Part shown: one piece after another, positions 1 to 6,313 of the stretch
Position numbering within the stretch: the first letter of the stretch is position 1
Layout of the letters: each line of letters begins with the position of its first letter
Origin: an uncultured Acholeplasmataceae bacterium
GTDB taxonomy: Bacteria; Bacillota_I; Bacilli_A; Acholeplasmatales; Acholeplasmataceae
Assembly (NCBI GenBank): GCA_937983315.1
Contig: CALKAH010000360.1
Coordinates: 1-9,321, forward strand
Direction of reading: 5' to 3'
DNA: 9,321 bases
The notes under the pieces: generated by a model
Seen by the model: the letters and a program-made list of their open reading frames with translations, nothing else
Databases searched by the model: none
Told to the model about the DNA's origin: nothing
Made by a program: the position numbers and the translations under genes

Positions 1-45
1 CCACCGAGATCTACACTCTTTCCCTACACGACGCTCTTCCGATCT
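1..45 (+). other. Illumina TruSeq/P5 adapter remnant (artefact)
   Basis: The first 45 bases match, from memory and without mismatch, the last 45 bases of the Illumina P5/TruSeq universal adapter, ending in the read-primer tail CTTCCGATCT. This is library sequence and not part of the genome. It directly abuts the fifth-from-last visible part of recN, at codon 22, so the biological sequence begins at position 46. On the minus strand the recN frame would read on into adapter, so an automatic caller could produce a false chimeric C-terminus there. Confidence 0.97.
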
Positions 46-111
46 AGGAAGAAAATCCATTGTTAAATCATCGATTAAGGCAAAGTTTTCTACGTGCAGT
101 CGTTTTAGCAT
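46..111 (-). CDS. recN: DNA repair protein RecN, N-terminal 22 codons only (truncated by adapter)
   Basis: A short open frame begins at ATG 111-109 and reads MLKRLHVENFALIDDLTMDF followed by Leu-Pro before the adapter starts. This resembles the RecN N-terminus, where the first beta strands (M-L-x-x-L-x-I-x-N-F-A-L/I) precede the Walker A loop GETGAGKS; the Walker A lies beyond the break. RecN is an SMC-like ATPase for double-strand-break repair. A Shine-Dalgarno GAGGTG at 116-121 lies inside the end of tlyA, and the start overlaps the tlyA stop by 7 nt (ATGCTAA). tlyA followed by recN is the expected neighbour order in Firmicutes (argR often sits between). Identification rests on 22 residues plus synteny. 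The truncation is an assembly artefact and does not imply a pseudogene. Confidence 0.85.
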
Positions 112-848
112 AATACACCTCGGATGAGATTTGTGATATCTTCTATGTTCTTCTTTGGTTTGAGATATAAGACATATTCTTGATTTCCCATCTTACCTTT
201 TAAAGAGGATTTAATGAGCTGATCAATGGAAAACCCCATCTGTCTAACATCATGTAATATATCATTTAAGATGATTTCATGGATCTTCATATCTTTTAAA
301 ACACCTTGTTTAAAGTGGATTGGACCGGCTTCATATTGTGGTTTAATCAACGCAATGATTTCATGCGAAAATCCCCTTAAATGGCTTAAAATGGGCTTTA
401 TTGAGGTGAATGAAACATCGATGAGAATCATATCAGCATCAGGTAGTTCAACATCAAGAATATTGGTATCTTCATGGAGTTCGATACGTATATCCTGTTT
501 TAATGTTTCATCCATTTGCAGATGACCTACATCATAGGCATAGACTTTTTTTGCTCCATGCTGAAGTGCACAGTCGGTGAATCCGCCCGTTGATGATCCA
601 ATATCAATCACTATTTTATCATGCATGGATACCTTCAAATCAAGTATAGCCTGATTCAATTTTTCTCCTGCGCGGCTCACAAATCGAGATTCTTGGTTGA
701 TGTTGATGAAAGCATCTTCTTTAACATCATAACCTGGTTTTGTTTGTATATTTCCATCAACAGCAATAAGACCTCGCTTGATGAGGTCTGATGCTTGACT
801 TCGTGTTTTTGTATAACCTTGTTCAACAAGGAATAGATCTAATCTCAT
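105..848 (-). CDS. tlyA: TlyA-family rRNA 2'-O-methyltransferase / putative hemolysin
   Basis: A 247-residue protein with an N-terminal S4 RNA-binding domain (about residues 1-60: MRLDLFLVEQGYTKTRSQAS, then LIKRGLIAVDG) and a FtsJ/RrmJ-type SAM methyltransferase domain (about 60-240). Visible motifs are SRAGEKL at 58-64, the SAM loop DIGSSTGGFTD at 82-92, LIDVSF with Asp144, LIKPQYE with Lys169, and GNQEY with Glu224. Lys63, Asp144, Lys169 and Glu224 fit the K-D-K-E catalytic tetrad of this methyltransferase fold. Characterised relatives methylate ribose 2'-OH in 16S/23S rRNA; the hemolysin name is historical, and the exact target here is inferred. No recognisable Shine-Dalgarno precedes ATG 848-846, but the start overlaps the dxs stop as ATGA, so translation probably depends on coupling to dxs. 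Length is typical for the family (about 240-275). Confidence 0.95.
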   Translation of the reverse strand: MRLDLFLVEQGYTKTRSQASDLIKRGLIAVDGNIQTKPGYDVKEDAFININQESRFVSRAGEKLNQAILDLKVSMHDKIVIDIGSSTGGFTDCALQHGAKKVYAYDVGHLQMDETLKQDIRIELHEDTNILDVELPDADMILIDVSFTSIKPILSHLRGFSHEIIALIKPQYEAGPIHFKQGVLKDMKIHEIILNDILHDVRQMGFSIDQLIKSSLKGKMGNQEYVLYLKPKKNIEDITNLIRGVLC

Positions 849-2671
849 GGAAGAATAGCTAAAAGACGTTTCTTGATCGCTTCAAGATCCATGTGAATAT
901 CTTTGAGCATATCTTGATAATGACCATGATCAAAGATGATATCGGTAATCGACATGTCTGTGATTAAGTTATGATATCCATGTATGGCCATAAATTTAAG
1001 GATTTGTGGGTACAAGGATCCTGTATTTGCACATTCTTCATAGACTAATGTTGGTAAACCATTCGATAAGATTTGGTGAAGCATCTGATCATCGATCGGT
1101 TTGATGAAACGCGCATTGATGATATTTGCATCAAGTTTTAAGTCATCTGCAGCGCGAAGCATGAGATCTAAGCTTGGTCCATAGCTGATGATATTGACTT
1201 GTTTTCCTTCTTTGAGTGTCGTCCAGGTGGGTTCAATCGCTTCAAATGTGATCGTTTCTTTATCACGATCAAAAAGGACAGTACCTCTTGGATACCTGAT
1301 AACAAATGGATGGCTTTGCATAAAGAATCCATAGTACAAGAGATTCATGGCTTCTTTGGCATCATAAGGCATGGTCATGACAACATTGGGCATGTTATAA
1401 AACATGGACACGTCATATAAACCTTGATGCGTTGAACCATCTTCACCAACAATACCTGCACGGTCAATACCAAAGACGACATGATGATCACTCCGTGCGA
1501 TATCATTTAAAATCTGATCAAAAGCACGTTGAGCAAAGGTTGCATAAAGCGGCAGAAAAACGTGAATACCTCGGTGAGCAAGCATCGCTGAAAGCGTTGC
1601 TGCATGTTCTTCTGCAATGCCTACATCGAGATAACGATCCGGATAAGTTTTTGCAAATGTCGAGAATGACGTTCCAACTTCCATGGCTGGCATCACCACA
1701 AATGTCTTTTCTACATGTTGAATTTCCATCATGATCGATGCGATCATTTCGCTCCATGAAATGCCTTTTTTTACACCATTTGACGGTTTCGAAACACCAT
1801 GAAAGGTACCAATCTTATCGTTTTCTGCTTCGATGTGACCCTTACCTTTTTCTGTGATGATGTGTAAAACCACGGATTTTTTCACTTTTTGAATCCGTTT
1901 TAAGTTATAGATTAAGCTCTTGATATCGTGTCCATCAATCGGGCCAATATACATATAGCCAAGATCTTCAAAGATATTTTGACGTTGTAAAAATCCGCGT
2001 AATCCTCGTTTGATTCGACTTAAAAATCGCATCATAAAGCCAGGCAAGACTCTCGACCAAATCTTCTTCCATTTCATGAAAGCTTTCATTGAACGGAATT
2101 TCGTCAAGGCTTTTGAGATAGAACCTACGCTTTTCGAAATACTCATCTCATTATCGTTAAGAATGATGATTCCTTTTAATGAGGGATCATTTCCAACTAA
2201 GTTGAGACCTTCAAAAGCCATACCATTGGTAATGGATGCATCGCCAATGACCGCGATCACATCTCCCGTTTTTTCTTGCAGCTTGTTAGCAATCAGTGCG
2301 CCATGAAGCGCAGATAATGCGGTACCTGCATGCCCAGATTCCCAGTGATCGTGAATGGATTCACGGTAATTGATGTAGCCTGATAAACCATTGGTTTGAC
2401 GTAAACTATCAAAAAGATGCGCGCGTCCCGTTAATACTTTATGGGTGTAGGTCTGATGTCCTACATCATAAATGAAGGTGTCATCAGGACTATTAAAGAC
2501 ATAATGAAGGGCAATAATCAATTCAACTGTACCCAGATTCGAACTCAAGTGACCACCGGTTTTCGTGATGGTATCAATCAAAAAGACGCGAATATCTTCC
2601 GCGAGTTGTTGCATCTCCTTCACGCTTAAATTTTTGAGAAATGACGGGTCCTTGATGTCGTTTAAATTCAT
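845..2671 (-). CDS. dxs: 1-deoxy-D-xylulose-5-phosphate synthase
   Basis: A 608-residue thiamine-diphosphate enzyme, slightly below the usual 620 or so. It condenses pyruvate with glyceraldehyde 3-phosphate to DXP, the entry step of the MEP isoprenoid pathway and a precursor for thiamine and pyridoxal. Domain I holds His41 in GGHLSSNLG, the ThDP/Mg motif GDASITNG from 143 with the partner LNDNEMSIS at 171-179. The pyrimidine-binding domain has GIAEEHA with catalytic Glu354, plus Arg382 (FAQRAFDQ), His415 (STHQG) and Arg459 (VIRYPRG), all as expected for Dxs and not transketolase. The third ThDP residue is Ala where E. coli has Gly (GDG), as in some other Dxs groups. The start ATG 2671-2669 lies 2 nt after the xseB stop, with AAGGA at 2684-2688 (12-nt spacing, rather long). 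In Bacillus ispA lies between xseB and dxs; here it is absent. Confidence 0.97.
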   Translation of the reverse strand: MNLNDIKDPSFLKNLSVKEMQQLAEDIRVFLIDTITKTGGHLSSNLGTVELIIALHYVFNSPDDTFIYDVGHQTYTHKVLTGRAHLFDSLRQTNGLSGYINYRESIHDHWESGHAGTALSALHGALIANKLQEKTGDVIAVIGDASITNGMAFEGLNLVGNDPSLKGIIILNDNEMSISKSVGSISKALTKFRSMKAFMKWKKIWSRVLPGFMMRFLSRIKRGLRGFLQRQNIFEDLGYMYIGPIDGHDIKSLIYNLKRIQKVKKSVVLHIITEKGKGHIEAENDKIGTFHGVSKPSNGVKKGISWSEMIASIMMEIQHVEKTFVVMPAMEVGTSFSTFAKTYPDRYLDVGIAEEHAATLSAMLAHRGIHVFLPLYATFAQRAFDQILNDIARSDHHVVFGIDRAGIVGEDGSTHQGLYDVSMFYNMPNVVMTMPYDAKEAMNLLYYGFFMQSHPFVIRYPRGTVLFDRDKETITFEAIEPTWTTLKEGKQVNIISYGPSLDLMLRAADDLKLDANIINARFIKPIDDQMLHQILSNGLPTLVYEECANTGSLYPQILKFMAIHGYHNLITDMSITDIIFDHGHYQDMLKDIHMDLEAIKKRLLAILP

Positions 2672-2673
2672 GG

Positions 2674-2856
2674 CTATTTGATTTCCTTCACAACCAATTT
2701 TTCGGCTTCTTCAAGCATTTGATAGCATGCTTTGGATAGCTCAAGACCTAATTGATATTTTTTGACAGCTTCATCTAAGGGTATATCTTTATTTTCTAGG
2801 TCTTTCACAACCGCTTCTAAATCTTTTAAGAGTTGTTCAAATGATTTCTTTTCCAT
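2674..2856 (-). CDS. xseB: Exodeoxyribonuclease VII small subunit
   Basis: A 60-residue helical protein, at the short end of the family (about 60-85). It has the typical core: SFEQLLKDLEAVVKDLEN at 5-22, the short turn KDIPLDEAVKKYQLGLEL at 23-40, and a second amphipathic helix to the charged C-terminus. XseB forms a long helical hairpin that coats the large subunit XseA and supports single-strand exonuclease activity yielding oligonucleotides, used in mismatch and crosslink repair. It follows xseA by 3 nt, with a strong AGGAG at 2866-2870 inside the xseA end. The position beside xseA makes the call secure despite the small size. Confidence 0.95.
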   Translation of the reverse strand: MEKKSFEQLLKDLEAVVKDLENKDIPLDEAVKKYQLGLELSKACYQMLEEAEKLVVKEIK

Positions 2857-2859
2857 GGT

Positions 2860-4218
2860 TTATATCTCCTTTGTCGATGTAATCTTCGCTTGGGCTTGTC
2901 CATCTTTCATACGAAGTTGAACATCATCACCAACGTGAATGTCTTGAATCGATGTGATAACATGTGAATCTTTGGTGATGAGTGCAAATCCCTTATTCAT
3001 CACAGCAAGCGGATTTTGTGACTCAAGTTTCGCACGATTGATCTCAAAACGGTTCGTTTTTTTCTCTAATAAACTTTGAATACTGATCGCTAAGCGAATC
3101 GCGAGTTGCTTTTCAGTATTTTGATACCCCTTCAGACGTTCAAGTGGGCTTTTAAGTTGATCTTGATAGCGTCCGACAAGAATCTTTTTCATATCGAAGA
3201 TGTCAACGATATTTCGTTTCAGTTCCTTATCCCATCTTGATAAATCCTCATAGAGTTTTTTGAGTTTTTCTTGAGGTGCGAAGCGTTCAAGACGCTGATC
3301 AAGATACACCAATTCTGTCTTTCGCATCTCAAAAAGTTGAGCAAGACGATAAATGATCTGTTCGACATCTTCACCAATTCGCACCTTTAAGTCGCTTACA
3401 TTGGGTGTAGCAAGTTCTGCAGCTGCAGTGGGTGTTGGTGCACGAAGATCAGAAACAAAATCAGAGATCGTAAAATCCGTTTCATGACCAATCGCAGTAA
3501 TGACAGGAATGGTGGAATGATAGATCGCATCGATCACTGGCATTTCATTGAAACCCCATAGATCTTCAATCGATCCACCTCCACGACCGACAATGAGAAC
3601 ATCTGCTGATTGAAGTGTATTGGCATATAAGATTTGGTTTCTTATACTTTCAGCACTTCCAGGTCCTTGTACTAATGCTGGATAGAGGTGGATTTCAGTG
3701 AGTGGATATCGTCTTGTCACGGTATTAATAATATCTTGAATGACGGCACCTGTCGGTGACGTGATGACACCGATGACTTTAGGAAATAAGGGGATAGGGC
3801 GTTTACGTTCCATACGGAAATACCCTTTTTCTTCAAGTTCTTTTTTGAGTGCTTCATACTTAAGATAAAGTTCTCCGATGCCATCAAGTGTCATCTGTGC
3901 AACTTGAATCGAATATGTTCCTGAAGGTTCATATAAAGAGATTCGACCTTGAATAAGAACATGGTCGCCTTCTTTGGGAGAAAAACTCAAGCGATCTGCA
4001 TCTTTTGAAAACATGATCGCTGAGATTTGTGCATCTTCATCTTTGAGTGTGAAATAAAGATGACCTCTGGAATGTCGTTTAAAGTTGGAGACTTCACCTT
4101 TAATATAAATTAAAACAAGGTGACGATCACCTTCAAGTTTAGCTTTGATGTATTTTGTGAGTGCTGAGACCGTCAAATACTGGCGGTTTACGTCGTTTTC
4201 CCTATCCAAAGCAATCAT
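2860..4218 (-). CDS. xseA: Exodeoxyribonuclease VII large subunit
   Basis: A 452-residue protein with an N-terminal OB-fold for ssDNA binding (about 14-110, YLTVSALTKYIK through LYEPSGTYS) and the Exonuc_VII_L catalytic domain (about 130-335), followed by long coiled-coil helices to about 400 and a C-terminal segment ending near GDDVQLRMKDG. Candidate catalytic residues are Asp162 (TGAVIQDI), Arg212 (GRGGGS), His245 and Asp248 (GHETDF); their spacing equals that of E. coli Asp155, Arg205, His238 and Asp241. The nuclease degrades single-stranded DNA from both ends together with XseB. The ATG at 4218-4216 overlaps the nusB stop as ATGA. An AAAGG sits right against that ATG (4219-4223), which fits a TTG start at 4209-4207 better, so the true N-terminus may be three residues shorter. 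Either start leaves the OB-fold intact. Confidence 0.97.
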   Translation of the reverse strand: MIALDRENDVNRQYLTVSALTKYIKAKLEGDRHLVLIYIKGEVSNFKRHSRGHLYFTLKDEDAQISAIMFSKDADRLSFSPKEGDHVLIQGRISLYEPSGTYSIQVAQMTLDGIGELYLKYEALKKELEEKGYFRMERKRPIPLFPKVIGVITSPTGAVIQDIINTVTRRYPLTEIHLYPALVQGPGSAESIRNQILYANTLQSADVLIVGRGGGSIEDLWGFNEMPVIDAIYHSTIPVITAIGHETDFTISDFVSDLRAPTPTAAAELATPNVSDLKVRIGEDVEQIIYRLAQLFEMRKTELVYLDQRLERFAPQEKLKKLYEDLSRWDKELKRNIVDIFDMKKILVGRYQDQLKSPLERLKGYQNTEKQLAIRLAISIQSLLEKKTNRFEINRAKLESQNPLAVMNKGFALITKDSHVITSIQDIHVGDDVQLRMKDGQAQAKITSTKEI

Positions 4219-4604
4219 CCTTTGATGGTTTTTGCAATATTGTCTAAGAGTCGATTGGTGAATTTGTGCTGCTTTTCATCATCAAGGTTACTGTAGATTT
4301 TGGTGAGTTCAACAGCTTCATTGATAATGATTTTCTTATCAAGATCAGTCTTTAATAGTTCAAACGTTGCTAATCGAATAATCGCACGATCAACAAAATT
4401 GAGACGATTGAGGCTATAGTCAAACAGATGCTTGGTAATCATGTCATCAATCTCATGAAGATGGCTCATGATCTCATCATACGTTTTTGATGCATCTTCT
4501 AACTCGAAACGAGGAATAAAAGGCATCTGTTCAGATTGATATAGGTCATATTGATAGAGTTGGTTCATCAGTTCAATGCGGAAATCTCTTCTGGTTGGGT
4601 TCAT
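4215..4604 (-). CDS. nusB: Transcription antitermination factor NusB
   Basis: A 129-residue all-helical protein of normal NusB length. It shows the opening RRDFRIELMNQLYQYD (5-20), the middle helix NRLNFVDRAIIRLATFELL (66-84), and the C-terminal signature IINEAVELTKIYS (93-105) followed by HKFTNRLLDNIAK (113-125). NusB binds boxA RNA with NusE/S10 and supports antitermination and correct folding of rRNA transcripts. ATG 4604-4602 has GAGGT at 4613-4617, 8 nt away. It is the first gene of its operon, preceded by its own promoter and by the terminator of the upstream kdu block. In Bacillus folD lies between nusB and xseA; here nusB overlaps xseA by 4 nt. Confidence 0.95.
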   Translation of the reverse strand: MNPTRRDFRIELMNQLYQYDLYQSEQMPFIPRFELEDASKTYDEIMSHLHEIDDMITKHLFDYSLNRLNFVDRAIIRLATFELLKTDLDKKIIINEAVELTKIYSNLDDEKQHKFTNRLLDNIAKTIKG

Positions 4605-4623
4605 CTTATTCTACCTCATGTAG

Positions 4624-4647
4624 ATTGTATCATAAAATATGATCAAT
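4624..4647. repeat. Imperfect inverted repeat overlapping the nusB -10 box
   Basis: On the plus strand ATTGTATCAT (4624-4633) and ATGATCAAT (4639-4647) are reverse complements except for one extra T, separated by AAAAT. The dyad spans the predicted -10 box and most of the -35/-10 spacer, a position suited to a repressor operator. In AT-rich DNA such a dyad can also arise by chance, and no known operator was recognised in it. Confidence 0.45.
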
Positions 4648-4653
4648 AGTCAC
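4624..4653 (-). promoter_or_regulatory. Predicted sigma-A promoter for nusB-recN operon (extended -10)
   Basis: On the minus strand a TACAAT -10 box (4624-4629) is preceded by TGA (4630-4632), giving an extended -10, TGnTACAAT. A weak -35 GTGACT (4648-4653; four of six matches to TTGACA) lies 18 bp upstream. The start site would be near 4617, leaving an unusually short leader of about 13 nt in which the nusB Shine-Dalgarno GAGGT lies almost at the 5' end. It is the only gap in the block and follows a terminator, which supports the call; it has not been tested. Confidence 0.5.
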
Positions 4654-4662
4654 GTATGCAAG

Positions 4663-4688
4663 AAAAAAACGCCATCCGAAGATGACGT
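4663..4688 (-). terminator. Rho-independent terminator of the kdg/kdu operon
   Basis: Read on the minus strand, an 8-bp stem ACGTCATC / GATGGCGT (4688-4681 and 4676-4669; one G-T wobble) closes a TTCG tetraloop (4680-4677), and a T run follows at 4668-4663. It begins 8 nt after the kduD stop. The plus strand has no T run after the stem, so it acts in one direction and separates the sugar-acid operon from nusB. Confidence 0.93.
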
Positions 4689-4696
4689 TAGATCAC

Positions 4697-5467
4697 TTAT
4701 CTTCCTAACCATCCACCATCCACCGCAAGGGTGAATCCGTGAATGTATCGAGCATTGTCGGATGCGAGGAATACGGCAGCACCTGCGATATCTTGAGGTG
4801 TCCCCCAACGTCCTGCAGGAATACGTTCTAAGATTTCTCCCGCACGTTTTTCATCATCACGAAGTGCTTTTGTGTTATTGGTTGCCATATAACCTGGGGC
4901 GATCGCGTTGACATTGATGTCATATTTTGCCCATTCATTCGCCATCGTCATGGTCATCCCCTTCACCGCTGATTTAGATGCAGTATAGGAGGGGACGCGA
5001 ATACCACCTTGATAAGAAAGCATCGATGCAATGTTGATGATCTTACCACCATGACCTTGTTTGATGTATTGGTTTGCAACTGCTTGGCTGAAAAAGAAGA
5101 CGGTCTTCGCATTAATTGCCATCACGTCATCCCAATTCTGTTCAGAGAATTGAAGAGAATCTTCACGACGAATAATGCCAGCATTGTTAATTAAAATATC
5201 GACATGTCCATACGCTTTAACCACATCTGAAACGATATGTTCTAAGCCCTTTTTATCGATCGTGATTAAATTAGAGACGATGCCAAGAAAACGTCTGCCC
5301 AGTTGTTCAACCATGGCTTTTGTCTCTGTGGATTCAACGTAATCAATACCGACGATATCTGCACCGGCTTCTGCTAAACCAAGAGCCATACCTTGACCTA
5401 GACCTGTTGATGAACCCGTAATAATGGCAACTTTACCATGTAAACTAAACGCATTTAAAATTGACAT
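4697..5467 (-). CDS. kduD: 2-dehydro-3-deoxy-D-gluconate 5-dehydrogenase KduD (SDR family)
   Basis: A 256-residue short-chain dehydrogenase/reductase. The Rossmann nucleotide motif TGSSTGLGQG is at 17-26, NNAG at 94-97, and the catalytic Ser148, Tyr161 and Lys165 (YTASK) are present. Beyond the general SDR pattern, it carries long blocks specific to KduD as recalled from E. coli: the GLGQGMALGLA region (22-32), GKIINIASMLS (141-151) with GGIRVPSYTASKS after it, ANEWAK, NVNAIAPGYMATNNT (185-199) and ERIPAGRWG. KduD interconverts 2,5-diketo-3-deoxygluconate and 2-keto-3-deoxygluconate with NAD(P)H in the cytoplasm. It follows kduI by 9 nt, with an excellent AGGAGG at 5473-5478 that overlaps the kduI stop, and is the last gene before the terminator. 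Confidence 0.95.
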   Translation of the reverse strand: MSILNAFSLHGKVAIITGSSTGLGQGMALGLAEAGADIVGIDYVESTETKAMVEQLGRRFLGIVSNLITIDKKGLEHIVSDVVKAYGHVDILINNAGIIRREDSLQFSEQNWDDVMAINAKTVFFFSQAVANQYIKQGHGGKIINIASMLSYQGGIRVPSYTASKSAVKGMTMTMANEWAKYDINVNAIAPGYMATNNTKALRDDEKRAGEILERIPAGRWGTPQDIAGAAVFLASDNARYIHGFTLAVDGGWLGR

Positions 5468-5476
5468 GTTATCCTC

Positions 5477-6313
5477 CTAGATTAATTCAGACATGTTGAC
5501 GAAATCCATGTCGTCAAACGTCTTATTTTCACCACACATACCCCAAATGAAGGTATAGTCTGATGTTCCTACTCCAGAATGGATGGACCAACTTGGAGAG
5601 ATCACGGCTTGTTCATTTTTAATCACGAGATGTCTTGTTTCATGTGGTGTACCCATGAAGTGAAAGACACGTGTATCGTCCGCCATATTGAAATAAAAAT
5701 AGACTTCCATGCGACGTTCATGAGTATGACAGGGCATCGTGTTCCACGCTGAACCTTCACTTAAGATGGTCATCCCCATCACGAGTTGACATGATTCACA
5801 GACTGCAGGGTGAACATATTGATAAATGGTGCGTTCATTCAGTGTCTTTGGAGATCCCCATTTGTTAGGTTTTGCCTTAGAAAATGGGATATGAACCGTT
5901 GGATATGAATGATGAGCAGGTGCACTGTTCATGTAATATTTTGCAGGATTCATCGGATCTTTGGAGATAAAGATGACATCTTTTGCTCCAGATCCAATAT
6001 AGAGTCCATCCTTGGGTGCCATCAAATAGAGTTTGCCATCGATATGAATTTCTCCTTCTCCACCGACATTAATAATCCCCATTTCTCTTCTTTCAAGAAA
6101 ATAGGATGTTCCTAAATCCTTGGTTACAGGAAGACTTAACGTCTTGGTGACAGGCATAATGCCTCCTGCAATGATGCGATCATGATGAGAGTATGTGAAG
6201 TTTAGCTCATCTTTCTCAAAAATAGTATCGATGAGATAACGTTCACGCAATGTTTTCGTATCGTAGTTCTTCGAATCTTCTGGATGATTATTATACCGAA
6301 TCGAAAGTTTCAT
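5477..6313 (-). CDS. kduI: 5-keto-4-deoxyuronate isomerase (4-deoxy-L-threo-5-hexosulose-uronate ketol-isomerase)
   Basis: A 278-residue double cupin of exactly the length of E. coli KduI. The zinc ligands His196, His198, Glu203 and His245 all fall at the E. coli numbers, inside WNTMPCHTHERRMEVYFYFN (190-209) and SWSIHSGVGT (241-250). Other family blocks are DRIIAGGIMPVTKT (45-58), SYFLERREMG (70-79) and the C-terminal FIWGMCGEN and FDDMD. It converts 4-deoxy-5-ketouronate, which forms spontaneously from unsaturated uronates, into 2,5-diketo-3-deoxygluconate for KduD. The ATG overlaps the stop of the upstream TIM-barrel gene as ATGA and has its own strong AAAGGAG at 6321-6327. Paralogous use on other hexuronates is known in the family, but the context here argues for the classical role. 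Confidence 0.97.
   Translation of the reverse strand: MKLSIRYNNHPEDSKNYDTKTLRERYLIDTIFEKDELNFTYSHHDRIIAGGIMPVTKTLSLPVTKDLGTSYFLERREMGIINVGGEGEIHIDGKLYLMAPKDGLYIGSGAKDVIFISKDPMNPAKYYMNSAPAHHSYPTVHIPFSKAKPNKWGSPKTLNERTIYQYVHPAVCESCQLVMGMTILSEGSAWNTMPCHTHERRMEVYFYFNMADDTRVFHFMGTPHETRHLVIKNEQAVISPSWSIHSGVGTSDYTFIWGMCGENKTFDDMDFVNMSELI

Noticed and set aside
226..2629. Plus-strand and alternative-frame open frames of 60-100 codons within tlyA and dxs
   Set aside because: They lie wholly antisense to or in another frame of well-supported genes, show no recognisable domains, and are explained by the reading frames opposite conserved genes.
4663..4688. Bidirectional terminator
   Set aside because: Only the minus strand has a T run after the stem, and no plus-strand gene ends nearby.
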